Shown piece by piece: positions 8,176 through 15,681 of a stretch of 27,743 nucleotides of DNA (position 1 is the stretch's first letter; the number at the start of each line of letters is the position of its first letter). The position numbers and the translations under genes were made by a program. The notes under the pieces were generated by a model. That model saw only the letters and a program-made list of their open reading frames with translations. It ran no database searches and had not been told where the DNA came from. This DNA is from Muribaculaceae bacterium (GTDB lineage Bacteria > Bacteroidota > Bacteroidia > Bacteroidales > Muribaculaceae), in assembly GCA_009775225.1 (NCBI GenBank), contig VSPE01000029.1, forward strand, positions 1 through 27,743. The letters run 5' to 3'.

Positions 8176-9345
8176 TTATACGTTTATTGCGTTGATAAGA
8201 GCTGTCGCACGTGCACGGGCCTCTTTGTTTACGGCCACATAGTCGTCGTACGAGGGCGTGGACACAAAAGGCATAGCGGCAAGCGTGTCGGCAATTACAT
8301 TGTATATGTCGCCGAAGTGTATGCGGCCTGCGAGAAACGCGGCCACTGCAATTTCGTTGGCGGCGTTCACGGTGCAGGCAGCCGTGCCGCCTCGCGAAAG
8401 ACAGTACTGCGCGAGCGAAAGACAGGGGAAGCGCTCCGTGTCGGGCTTCTCGAAGGTGAGTGTGGCGTAGTCGGAGAGCGACAGATGCTTCTCTGCCCCG
8501 GCCAGACGTGTGCTCTCGCCGAGGGCATAGGCTATGGGGAGGTGCATGTCGGGGAGGCCGAGCTGAGCCTTGACGGCGCCGTCGGTAAACTGAACCATCG
8601 AGTGTACTATACTCTGCGGATGCACCACTGCCTCGATACGCTCAGGCGCTATCCCGAACAGGTGGTGCGCCTCGATAATCTCGAAAGCCTTGTTCAGCAT
8701 CGTAGCGGAGTCTATCGTGATTTTCGCACCCATACTCCAGTTCGGATGCTTGAGAGCGTCGGCGGCGGTTGCCGATGCCATACGCTCGGCAGGCCATGTA
8801 CGGAAAGGCCCGCCTGAGGCTGTGATGAGCAGACGCTCGACTGTATCGGGTTTTTCGCCGACGAGACATTGAGCAATCGCCGAATGTTCGGAATCGACAG
8901 GGAAAAGACGCGTGCCGCTTTCCGACAGAAGTGTATTTACGAGCTGACCGGCAACCACAAGAGTCTCCTTGTTTGCCAGCGCTATATCCTTGTGAGCCTT
9001 TATGGCGCGCACTGTCGGCGCAAGGCCGCTGTAGCCTACGGTAGCGGTAAGCACCATATCTACCTCCGGCAAATCCACGCAGTCGGCAAGAGCCGAAACT
9101 CCGGCAGCAGTTGCAATTCCGAGAGGGGCGAGGGCTTCGCGCAAAGCCGGCAGTAGGGTTTCGTCGGCAATTACAGCGAGAGCGGGCCTGTGTACCCGCG
9201 CAAGCTCTATAAGGTCGTCGACACGCCTGCCAGCAGCAAGCACTACAGACTTATATTTATCAGGATGATTGTAAATTATATCGAGAGCCTGGCGACCAAT
9301 GGAGCCGGTGGCCCCAAGCACAGCTATTCCTTTTATCATATCCAT
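8176..9345 (-). CDS. dxr: 1-deoxy-D-xylulose 5-phosphate reductoisomerase
   Basis: This 389-residue, full-length enzyme makes 2-C-methyl-D-erythritol 4-phosphate in the MEP isoprenoid pathway using NADPH. The N-terminal nucleotide-binding motif GATGSIGRQALDII, the ALANKETLV segment, the metal/substrate segment PVDSEHSAIAQCL, the flexible-loop region ITASGGPF and the PNWSMGAKITIDSATM segment are all present. It is the first gene of dxr-rseP-rlmI-DPP III. The ATG at 9345 is given; the ATG two codons later (MIKGIAVLG) is equally likely. ispH, the last enzyme of the same pathway, is at 12909-13802. Confidence 0.98.
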   Translation of the reverse strand: MDMIKGIAVLGATGSIGRQALDIIYNHPDKYKSVVLAAGRRVDDLIELARVHRPALAVIADETLLPALREALAPLGIATAAGVSALADCVDLPEVDMVLTATVGYSGLAPTVRAIKAHKDIALANKETLVVAGQLVNTLLSESGTRLFPVDSEHSAIAQCLVGEKPDTVERLLITASGGPFRTWPAERMASATAADALKHPNWSMGAKITIDSATMLNKAFEIIEAHHLFGIAPERIEAVVHPQSIVHSMVQFTDGAVKAQLGLPDMHLPIAYALGESTRLAGAEKHLSLSDYATLTFEKPDTERFPCLSLAQYCLSRGGTAACTVNAANEIAVAAFLAGRIHFGDIYNVIADTLAAMPFVSTPSYDDYVAVNKEARARATALINAINV

Positions 9346-9358
9346 TGCAATTGATTTG

Positions 9359-9366
9359 CAAAGATA
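9359..9366 (-). promoter_or_regulatory. Candidate -7 element of the dxr operon
   Basis: The minus strand reads TATCTTTG, an exact TAnnTTTG match, about 14 bases before the first dxr ATG. The -33 position holds only CGAA (plus strand, 9387-9390), a weak match at 20 bases spacing. The element lies between the crp stop and dxr. Confidence 0.5.
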
Positions 9367-9381
9367 AGAAAAAAACTCGGA

Positions 9382-10080
9382 TTAGCCGAATTTGCTTATT
9401 TTGCGCAGCTGTGCCTCGTTGATGATTTTTATCCGGCGACCGTCCACAGTGAGTATCTTCTCTGCGACGAATGTCGAAAGGGTGCGGATAGCGTTGGAAG
9501 TTGTCATGTTGGAGAGATTGGCGAGGTCTTCGCGCGCCATATATATTCGCAGGGTGCAGTTGTCGTCCTCATAGCCGTAGTTGTCGAGCAACACTATCAG
9601 AGCCTCGGCAAGACGGCCTCGAATATGCTTCTGGGTAAGGTTTACAATCTTGGTATCGGAGCCGCCGAGGTTGCGCGAAAGCTCGTGTATGAAGAACCAG
9701 GCCAGATTGATGTTATTGTTGATAAGGTCGCGCACTATGTGCAGCGGGATAGCCCCGAGGGTAGAAGGCTCAAAAGCCGAAGCACTCGACACATAAGGTT
9801 CGCCGGCAAAGTAGGCACGATAACCGAAGTATTGCACAGGACGAATCAGACGCAGTATCTGCACACGTCCGCCTACTCCTTCCTTGGTCTTTTTCACCTT
9901 TCCCTTGAAAAGACACCACAAGAACTCGGGCTCATCGCCTTCGGCGTAAATCAACTGATTTTTCTTGAAGGAATGGATTTGGAGGTTATCTGCCACGATG
10001 CGCTTTTCATCGGGATTGAGCACCGACCAGATTGCGGCCATATCCTCATTTATTACCTTTTCAAGTGCTGCTTTTAACAT
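9382..10080 (-). CDS. Crp/Fnr-family transcriptional regulator
   Basis: This 232-residue protein has an N-terminal cyclic-nucleotide-binding-like domain (about residues 25-120, with IYAEGDEPEFLWCLFKGKVK as the family's beta-roll segment), a dimerisation helix (about 120-155) and a winged helix-turn-helix (about 180-220: MAREDLANLSNMTTSNAIRT, then DGRRIKI). There is no N-terminal Cys cluster, so it is not an oxygen-sensing FNR with an iron-sulfur cluster. The ligand is unknown. Two palindromic sites flank its own -7 element, which suggests autorepression. It resembles regulators conserved across Bacteroidales. Whether it is the orthologue of Cur (BT4338) cannot be decided from this window. Confidence 0.92.
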   Translation of the reverse strand: MLKAALEKVINEDMAAIWSVLNPDEKRIVADNLQIHSFKKNQLIYAEGDEPEFLWCLFKGKVKKTKEGVGGRVQILRLIRPVQYFGYRAYFAGEPYVSSASAFEPSTLGAIPLHIVRDLINNNINLAWFFIHELSRNLGGSDTKIVNLTQKHIRGRLAEALIVLLDNYGYEDDNCTLRIYMAREDLANLSNMTTSNAIRTLSTFVAEKILTVDGRRIKIINEAQLRKISKFG

Positions 10081-10119
10081 AGGGAGGGAATAATACGACT
10101 TACAAATATGCTACATAAA

Positions 10120-10135
10120 TATGCTGTACAACATG
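10120..10135. promoter_or_regulatory. Palindromic operator-like site B
   Basis: TATGCTGTACAACATG differs from site A at three positions. It lies immediately downstream of the predicted -7 element of the Crp/Fnr gene and over the expected start of transcription. A further half-site, TATGCT, is at 10107-10112. A bound dimer here would block initiation. Confidence 0.6.
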
Positions 10136-10166
10136 CAAAGGTACAAATTTTATGCTATACAACAAA
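10136..10166 (-). promoter_or_regulatory. Promoter of the Crp/Fnr gene
   Basis: The minus strand carries TACCTTTG (10143-10136), an exact -7 match, and TTTG (10166-10163) 19 bases upstream as the -33 element. Predicted initiation near 10129 gives a leader of about 50 bases. Operator-like sites sit on both sides of the -7 element. Confidence 0.7.
10151..10166. promoter_or_regulatory. Palindromic operator-like site C
   Basis: TATGCTATACAACAAA matches site A at 14 of 16 positions. It covers the -33 element and part of the spacer of the Crp/Fnr promoter. Its centre is 31 bases from that of site B, close to three helical turns, so two dimers could sit on the same face. Confidence 0.6.
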
Positions 10167-10207
10167 CCTTTTCACACATTTTGCGTACATCAGGTCTTAT
10201 ATCGAGT

Positions 10208-10249
10208 GTTGAATATGCCTTATGCCAAATTTAATAAAGCATATTCAAC
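10208..10249. repeat. Perfect 11-bp inverted repeat, hairpin
   Basis: GTTGAATATGC (10208-10218) is complementary to GCATATTCAAC (10239-10249). Four more pairs can form inside after one mismatch, leaving a short loop. It lies between the 3' end of the mlaD-like gene and the Crp/Fnr promoter. No T-run follows on either strand, so it is not a classic intrinsic terminator. It may protect a transcript end or bind a protein. Confidence 0.7.
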
Positions 10250-10262
10250 CGCTCTGAGTGGC

Positions 10263-11165
10263 TTACAGAAGCTTGATATTGATATATCGTTTCGGGTTTT
10301 TCTTGATGTCGACAAACAAAGAGTCGAGCGAAGCTACTGTAGCGTTCAGGTTATCGTAGAGCGCAGGGTCGGCGGTGAGCTTGCCCACGGTTCCGTCGGG
10401 ATTGTTAAGTTTGGCAGTAAGAGCCTCCAGATTGGCCACTGTAGCCTGTAAATCATCGATAAGACTGTCGACAGGAGCTTCGCGCAGACGTGCCGACACG
10501 GTAGTGAGGTCGCCGGTGATTGTGTCTACATTGGTAGTGATGCTCTTGATGTCGGAAGCTATGGGCTGGAGGGTTCCCATTACCTTGTGAAGAGAGACAA
10601 GAGAGGCTTCAAGCTCGGTGGTGATGCCGTCGAGGCGGCTTATGCTACGAGTGAGAGCAGGGTCGGCGGCAATGGCGTTGAGACTGGTCAGCAGAGTGTC
10701 TATCTTAGGGAATATAGCATTGACCGAAGGCATAAGATTTTCCGATACGGAAGCGAGCATACCGGCATCTACCGAGCTTTCGATAGTATCCCCCACGGCA
10801 TAGAAGCCGTCGGCCGGATTGCCTAGACGGAGTACCACAGAAGCGGTGCCGAGAATGTCGAGCGACACGGTCGCCTTACTGCCCTGCGGCATACGAAGGT
10901 TCTTGTCGACACTGATTTCAACAGTTATATTGCCGGGTTTCTCGTAATCGTAGTTGATTTCACGCACCACACCCACCTTATAGCCGTTGAGAGTTACAGG
11001 GGCTGATATTGCAAGGCCCTGCACATTATTGTATGTTGCGTAGAAGTAATTGGCGGCTTTGAAGAGATTGATACCCTTCAGGAAATTTATACCAAAGAAA
11101 AGTATAAGGCAAGCCACAATCACAAGCACGCCCACCAGTACTTCTTTACGAAATATCTTATTCAT
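10263..11165 (-). CDS. MlaD/MCE family lipid-transport protein
   Basis: This 300-residue protein has one N-terminal membrane helix (about residues 8-30: EVLVGVLVIVACLILFFGIN), then an MCE domain (about 38-115, with GLAISAPVTLNGYKVGVV and the LDILGTASVVLRLG strand), then a long helical C-terminal region rich in Leu/Ser/Thr. MCE proteins form hexameric rings that shuttle phospholipids across the periplasm. The permease and ATPase partners (MlaE, MlaF) are not in this window. It starts within the amidase stop codon (ATGA overlap), a pairing common in Bacteroidota. Confidence 0.92.
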   Translation of the reverse strand: MNKIFRKEVLVGVLVIVACLILFFGINFLKGINLFKAANYFYATYNNVQGLAISAPVTLNGYKVGVVREINYDYEKPGNITVEISVDKNLRMPQGSKATVSLDILGTASVVLRLGNPADGFYAVGDTIESSVDAGMLASVSENLMPSVNAIFPKIDTLLTSLNAIAADPALTRSISRLDGITTELEASLVSLHKVMGTLQPIASDIKSITTNVDTITGDLTTVSARLREAPVDSLIDDLQATVANLEALTAKLNNPDGTVGKLTADPALYDNLNATVASLDSLFVDIKKNPKRYINIKLL

Positions 11166-11977
11166 AATACACTGTTTTTATTCTTTCTATACGTTTTAAA
11201 AGCATTGAACAATGCTTCGGCACACTTCTGCCGGCCTTTCACCGAAGCAAGAAAGCGCTCTGCCTCGGCATTGCATATAAAATCAAGTTCGACAAGCACT
11301 GCCGGCATTTTGGTAGCCCACAGCACAAGGAAACCGGCCTGACGCACTCCTTTGTCGGCACGTCCGGCTGTAGAGATTAGCTCCTGCTGTGCAAGGTCGG
11401 CAAAGTCGATGCTCTGCTGCATATTGCGGTTCTGTCCAAGCTCGAAGATGATATAGCTCTCCGATGAATTGGGGTCGAAACCCTGATACGTCTCCGAGAA
11501 ATCCTCCTCAAGCTCTATCACTGCGTTCTCGCGCATTGCCACTTTGAGGTTCGCATCGCTTTTGTGCAGACCTACGGTATAGACCGACGCTCCGTGCACG
11601 AGATGACGGCCCTTGGAGCGCTTGTCTATCGAGTTGACGTGAATAGAGATAAAAAGGTCAGCCTGCGCATCATTTGCAATTTTGGCGCGGTCGCCGAGAG
11701 GCACAAACACATCGGTGCTGCGGGTCATAACCAACTTCACGCTGTCGCCGCAGGCTTTGTCGATAAGACTCCGCAGACGGCGTGCTACATCCAGTGTTAT
11801 GTTTTTCTCGTAATTTGAGCCACTGCTGCAACCCTTGTCATGACCTCCGTGGCCGGCATCGATAGCTAGCGTGAAATCGGGCTTAGGCATAGCAGGCTCC
11901 TTGGCCGACACCGTACGGGCGGCAGCCACAAGGGCTACTGCGCACAACAAAACCGATATGTAATCCGACATTCGCAT
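11162..11977 (-). CDS. N-acetylmuramoyl-L-alanine amidase (Amidase_3)
   Basis: This 271-residue protein has a signal peptide (first about 25 residues) and one Amidase_3 domain that cuts the bond between muramic acid and L-Ala in peptidoglycan. Zinc-ligand motifs are visible in order: DAGHGGHDKG (His43), the Glu in SNYEKNITLDVA (Glu57) and SIHVN. The catalytic Glu is in VLVELDFICN. There is no SPOR or LysM module, so wall targeting must come from another protein. It is the first gene of a two-gene unit with the MCE gene. The start at 11977 is given; an in-frame ATG lies two codons later. Confidence 0.94.
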   Translation of the reverse strand: MRMSDYISVLLCAVALVAAARTVSAKEPAMPKPDFTLAIDAGHGGHDKGCSSGSNYEKNITLDVARRLRSLIDKACGDSVKLVMTRSTDVFVPLGDRAKIANDAQADLFISIHVNSIDKRSKGRHLVHGASVYTVGLHKSDANLKVAMRENAVIELEEDFSETYQGFDPNSSESYIIFELGQNRNMQQSIDFADLAQQELISTAGRADKGVRQAGFLVLWATKMPAVLVELDFICNAEAERFLASVKGRQKCAEALFNAFKTYRKNKNSVL

Positions 11978-11988
11978 TATTCAAGCTG

Positions 11989-12018
11989 CAAATTTACAAC
12001 ATTTTTCGCTTCCACAAT
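11989..12018 (-). promoter_or_regulatory. Promoter of the amidase-MCE unit
   Basis: The minus strand shows TAAATTTG (11996-11989), an exact -7 match, and ATTG (12018-12015) 18 bases upstream, a partial -33. The leader would be only about 5-11 bases. Confidence 0.55.
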
Positions 12019-12074
12019 CGCCTGTTTGGCGAAAATCTTCTCCAAAAACACTGAGAAAGTATTAAGCGGCCTGC

Positions 12075-12488
12075 CTACAGCCTGTCGGTCAGCACGCCGT
12101 CGGAAATAAGCCGTTGCTCGGCGGCAACCGCGAACGCGTCGGCGGCAGAAGGAAAACCTGCACTGCGGATTTCAGTCTCCCGCGCACGTATGGCCATGAT
12201 AGCGTACTGGCGCTTCATTGAACCAGGCCGGGTTACTGCCACTGCTGCCGCAGCGGCATCACCGCTTCGGCGCGCGGCGGCCAGCTCGGCAGGATTACAC
12301 TCCGGTACGGTCTGACCGTCCCTGTGCCCTTCGTAGCTCAGCAGGCCGTAAACGGCACACAAAGCCACTACAAATACCGCTGTGAGCACACGGCGGTTCA
12401 AAGAAGAACGATTGCGAGCTTTGCCGCCGCTTCGGCGTCGTCCAGCGCGTTGTGATGATTTTTTAGAGGTATTCCGAAGTAGTGGCAT
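12075..12488 (-). CDS. Small single-pass membrane protein, unknown
   Basis: This 137-residue protein has a strongly basic N-terminus (about 33 residues rich in Arg, Lys and Ser), one hydrophobic segment (VLTAVFVVALCAVYGLLSY) and an Ala-rich, probably helical C-terminal part with a conserved-looking RQYAIMAIRARE stretch. I do not recognise a family. Its ATG at 12488 lies inside the exonuclease gene, giving a 91-base overlap in another frame. It is read as a gene because of the clear positive-inside membrane topology and because it fills the space up to the next promoter. A later start would lose the basic region. Confidence 0.55.
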   Translation of the reverse strand: MPLLRNTSKKSSQRAGRRRSGGKARNRSSLNRRVLTAVFVVALCAVYGLLSYEGHRDGQTVPECNPAELAAARRSGDAAAAAVAVTRPGSMKRQYAIMAIRARETEIRSAGFPSAADAFAVAAEQRLISDGVLTDRL

Positions 12489-12895
12489 AATGAATCAAGA
12501 GATTTTGAGGCGCACATGCCTTTGGGGATTGTCTGCCGAGCTGCCTTAAGGGTGCAAAGAAAGGGTACGGCAGGAGGCTCAAGACCGTATACACGGCAGG
12601 CCTCGCGTATACATCCGGAATCGAATACGGCATTGTGGGCTACCAGCGGAAGGTCGCCGAGCCAGTCGGCCCACAGCTTCCACACTGTGCCGAACGACGG
12701 TGCATTCCAAGTATCGCTGTCGGTAAGGCCGTGCACCTGCGTGCAATAATAGGCATACCAGTCAGGCTCGGGGCGCACCAGCGAATAGCGGCGGTCTACG
12801 ATAAGCCCGTCGAGCACTTTCACGGCTCCGATTGAGCAGATGCTCGAACGGTTGCCGTTGGCTGTCTCTACATCGATAGCGATAAAGGAGTCCAT
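12398..12895 (-). CDS. DnaQ-like 3'-5' exonuclease
   Basis: This 165-residue protein is a single DEDDh exonuclease domain. Exo I is AIDVETANGN (Asp8, Glu10), Exo II is LVAHNAVFDSG, and Exo III is NHHNALDDAEAAA with the histidine and the last metal-binding Asp. It resembles the stand-alone polymerase III epsilon-like proteins of Bacteroidales, and its substrate is unknown. The ATG at 12895 (MDSFIAID) is chosen because the longer frame from 12934 would run into ispH and adds no conserved sequence. It follows ispH by 13 bases. Confidence 0.9.
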   Translation of the reverse strand: MDSFIAIDVETANGNRSSICSIGAVKVLDGLIVDRRYSLVRPEPDWYAYYCTQVHGLTDSDTWNAPSFGTVWKLWADWLGDLPLVAHNAVFDSGCIREACRVYGLEPPAVPFLCTLKAARQTIPKGMCASKSLDSLCHYFGIPLKNHHNALDDAEAAAKLAIVLL

Positions 12896-12908
12896 TGCCT
12901 GCCGAAGG

Positions 12909-13802
12909 TTATACGTTTTCGGAGGACGATGCAAGACACCCGGGTATGGTATCTCTCACTTTCTCCATTAGCCAGCGCGGAGTGGAAGTAGCTCCGCATA
13001 TACCGATTGTATCGGCTCCGTCGAGCCACTCCGGTTTAAGTTCAGCCTCGTTGGCAAGAATATGTGTGCGCGGATTTACGGCACGGCAATGCTCATAGAG
13101 CACCTTGCCGTTGCTGCTCTTGGTGCCGGCAACAAACAGTATTACATCTTTTCCCGCGGCAAAAGCACGCAGATGCTCTACCCTGTTGGCCACCTGGCGG
13201 CAGATAGTGTCACAATAAGTAAAATCAACACCTGACACCATGCAGCGACTGATTTCGGCGATTATAGCATTGAAGCCCTCAAGCGACTTCGTGGTCTGCG
13301 AATACAGCGCCACAGGGCGGCTGTAGTCTATTTTGTCAAGACCGGCAATATCCTCCACCACTATGGCACGCCCGTCGGTCTGGCCTACGAGGCCGTTAAC
13401 CTCGGCATGACCGTTTTTTCCGTAAATCACAATCTGCGGAGCGGCAGGGTCGTCTGGAGCGTATTCGTCGGCCTTGGCCTTAATGCGCTGCTGCAGTTTG
13501 AGCACTACGGGGCATGTGGCATCAATAATGTCAATATCGTTGGCTTGAGCGAGTCGGTAAGTACTTGGAGGCTCGCCGTGGGCACGCAGAAGCACCTTGG
13601 CACTGCGTAGCCTGCCAAGCTCTTCGTGGGTGATAGTCCGCAGCCCCTTGCGGCGCAGACGCTCCACTTCATCGGAATTGTGTACTATATCGCCCAGGCA
13701 ATATAGTACAGCGCCCGACTCCAGCTCCTCCTCGGCCTTGCGAATGGCGGTGACCACCCCGAAGCAGAAGCCCGATTCCTTATCTATCTCAATGTCGGCC
13801 AT
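12909..13802 (-). CDS. ispH: 4-Hydroxy-3-methylbut-2-enyl diphosphate reductase
   Basis: This 297-residue, full-length enzyme catalyses the last step of the MEP pathway, giving IPP and DMAPP. The three Cys ligands of the iron-sulfur cluster are visible: Cys13 (SGFCFGV), Cys97 (DATCP) and Cys201 (YCDTIC). Substrate-binding residues His41 (IVHN), His75 (RAHGEP), His132 and Glu134 (GHAEV) are also intact. There is no C-terminal S1-domain fusion of the kind seen in some Firmicutes. It lies 33 bases after cmk in the porQ-cmk-ispH cluster. Confidence 0.98.
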   Translation of the reverse strand: MADIEIDKESGFCFGVVTAIRKAEEELESGAVLYCLGDIVHNSDEVERLRRKGLRTITHEELGRLRSAKVLLRAHGEPPSTYRLAQANDIDIIDATCPVVLKLQQRIKAKADEYAPDDPAAPQIVIYGKNGHAEVNGLVGQTDGRAIVVEDIAGLDKIDYSRPVALYSQTTKSLEGFNAIIAEISRCMVSGVDFTYCDTICRQVANRVEHLRAFAAGKDVILFVAGTKSSNGKVLYEHCRAVNPRTHILANEAELKPEWLDGADTIGICGATSTPRWLMEKVRDTIPGCLASSSENV

Positions 13803-13835
13803 AACGTATATGAAATGTACTCGCTCGGTATTGCT

Positions 13836-14534
13836 TTATTTCGTCCTCAGCTCATATTGTTCGAGCAGCCAGGCATCCTGTTGCTCAATTGTCATGTCGG
13901 AGTTGTCAAGAGCGATAGCATTGTCGGCACGGCGCAGAGGGCTTTCGGCTCGTGTAGTGTCTATTTTATCGCGGTGCACCACATTTGCAAGAACATCCTC
14001 GTAGCTCACTGCGGAACCCTTATCCATAAGCTCCTTGAAGCGACGGCGCGCACGGGTCTCGGCCGAGGCGTCCACAAAGATTTTCAGCTCGGCGTCGGGG
14101 AATACAACGGTGCCAATGTCGCGACCGTCCATTACGATGCCGCGGTCTTTGCCGAGAGCCTGCTGCATGGCGACGAGCGCATGGCGCACCTCGGCAATCG
14201 CAGATACGGGCGATACGGCATTGCTCACACGCAGACGGCGTATTTCCTGTTCCACGTCCTCGCCGTTGAGCATGGTGTGCTGAGTGCCGTCGGGCATCAC
14301 CTTGAAGTCGATGTGTATATCAGGAAGAGCAGCCACAATAGCCTGTGCATCGGGATTGCCCTGCCCGTCGATAAGGCCGTGCTCGAGAGCGTAGAGAGTC
14401 ACGGCGCGGTACATAGCGCCCGAGTCGATATAGCGATAGCCTATTCTGGCAGCCAGGCGGCGTGCCATAGTACTCTTGCCTGACGATGAATAGCCGTCGA
14501 CAGCAATTATTATGCGGTGTGTATTGTTATCCAT
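13836..14534 (-). CDS. cmk: (d)CMP kinase
   Basis: This 232-residue protein phosphorylates CMP and dCMP with ATP. The P-loop GYSSSGKS is at residues 14-21, followed by YIDSGAMYRAVTLYAL, the nucleotide-binding segment VMDGRDIGTVVFPDAELKIF and the lid RARRRFKE. Length and motifs are canonical. The start is 3 bases after the porQ stop. The cmk-ispH adjacency is frequent in Bacteroidales. Confidence 0.97.
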   Translation of the reverse strand: MDNNTHRIIIAVDGYSSSGKSTMARRLAARIGYRYIDSGAMYRAVTLYALEHGLIDGQGNPDAQAIVAALPDIHIDFKVMPDGTQHTMLNGEDVEQEIRRLRVSNAVSPVSAIAEVRHALVAMQQALGKDRGIVMDGRDIGTVVFPDAELKIFVDASAETRARRRFKELMDKGSAVSYEDVLANVVHRDKIDTTRAESPLRRADNAIALDNSDMTIEQQDAWLLEQYELRTK

Positions 14535-14537
14535 ATC

Positions 14538-15560
14538 TTAACGTAGTAAGTCGCTTAGATTATACGAGAGATTAAACATAAAGGTGGTAGCGCCTGTATG
14601 CGGTTGCGCGAACGCGGCACTCACGCCGAAGTTCTTCACCTTGATGCCGGCGCCAAGCGAGAAGCCCGACACAAAGCTGCGTGAGTAGGTGCTCATATCG
14701 GTGCGGCTCTTATAGTTGTAGCCGAGCGATATGTAGTAATTGGGACTCGAAATGAGGTCTGCGCCAAAAACAAGATGACGGAAAAGATTGCTCCAGAAAC
14801 CGTCTTTCACCACCGGCTCGACAGTCGCGGAACCGTCGCCGGCATCGGTGTACGGGAGACTCCATTTGGTGAGGTTCCACGCTGTGACGGAAAAGCGAAT
14901 GGGAAATGTGCCGAACGACTGCGACCAGCCGAGGCGGACATCGAAAGGAAGGCGGTCGTATGCCTCGTTGAAGCGTTTGAGCTGACCGCCGAGGTTTGCC
15001 ACCACAACCGACAGCGACAAGTCGCGCTCCGGGTCATAGTAGTTGATACCGAGGTCGGTGGCGACTGCAAAGGCAGTATAATCGGCATAACCGCTATAGA
15101 GCAGTCTCAGGTTGATACCGCCGCGCAGACGCTCGGTTATGTCGTGCGAGTATGTGGCCCCGAAGCTCACATCCTTGGGCGAGAATGTACCCACAACAGA
15201 ACCGTCGGGAAGAGTTTCTTTCATCGAGCCATAACCGAAATACTGAATATGCGCGCCCCAGGCACCATGCTCGCCCGCAGAATGTGCATAGCGGGCTCCC
15301 GCAAAATTGGAGCCTCCTATATACCGCATGTAGTTTACGGCTGCCATACCACTCATTTCGGCACCAAGGAGCGCCGGGTTCTGGTCGGTGACAGTGATGT
15401 CGTCGTCGACAAGCGATATATTCACTCCGCCAAGACCATAGATTTTGGCCGACGAAGTAACATTCAGAAAATTATAGGCTGTGCTGCCGTCCTGCGCCGC
15501 AAGAGTGAGGCCAAGCAGAGCAAGACAGAACGCAATAATATAATGTCGCAGAAATTTCAT
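14538..15560 (-). CDS. porQ: PorQ-type outer-membrane protein of the type IX secretion system
   Basis: This 340-residue protein has a signal peptide (first about 21 residues, ending LAAQ) and an outer-membrane barrel pattern. The conserved N-terminal part is as in PorQ: YNFLNVTSSAKIYGLGG, then TVTDQNPALLGAEMSG. The C-terminus is FNLSYNLSDLLR. In Porphyromonas gingivalis PorQ partners with PorZ and the attachment complex that anchors type IX cargo. porZ and porU are not in this window. It is the first gene of porQ-cmk-ispH-exonuclease, with a strong promoter upstream. Confidence 0.9.
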   Translation of the reverse strand: MKFLRHYIIAFCLALLGLTLAAQDGSTAYNFLNVTSSAKIYGLGGVNISLVDDDITVTDQNPALLGAEMSGMAAVNYMRYIGGSNFAGARYAHSAGEHGAWGAHIQYFGYGSMKETLPDGSVVGTFSPKDVSFGATYSHDITERLRGGINLRLLYSGYADYTAFAVATDLGINYYDPERDLSLSVVVANLGGQLKRFNEAYDRLPFDVRLGWSQSFGTFPIRFSVTAWNLTKWSLPYTDAGDGSATVEPVVKDGFWSNLFRHLVFGADLISSPNYYISLGYNYKSRTDMSTYSRSFVSGFSLGAGIKVKNFGVSAAFAQPHTGATTFMFNLSYNLSDLLR

Positions 15561-15579
15561 TAATTGGCGTTTGCGTAGG

Positions 15580-15611
15580 CAAAATTACTTACATTATTTC
15601 ATAACGCCAAA
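15580..15611 (-). promoter_or_regulatory. Promoter of the porQ operon
   Basis: The minus strand has TAATTTTG (15587-15580), an exact -7 match, and TTTG (15611-15608), exact -33, with 20 bases between. The leader would be about 13 bases. Confidence 0.75.
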
Positions 15612-15622
15612 TTTCGACAAGT

Positions 15623-15653
15623 ATTGCCCTTCTTTATATTATTACTACCTTTG
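15623..15653 (+). promoter_or_regulatory. Promoter of the beta-lactamase gene
   Basis: TACCTTTG at 15646-15653 is an exact -7 match, and ATTG at 15623-15626 lies 19 bases upstream as a partial -33. Initiation near 15660 leaves a leader of about 22 bases. It is back to back with the porQ promoter. Confidence 0.7.
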
Positions 15654-15681
15654 AGGCACATTTCAAACCCAAACCTTCATC

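Noticed and set aside
10208..10249. Intrinsic terminator of mlaD
   Set aside because: The stem is good but no T-run follows on the minus strand, so it is listed only as an inverted repeat.
12001..12040. Terminator from TTTTCGC...GCGAAAA after the small membrane-protein gene
   Set aside because: The 7-base stem has a long loop and no T-run on the minus strand, and it overlaps the amidase promoter region.
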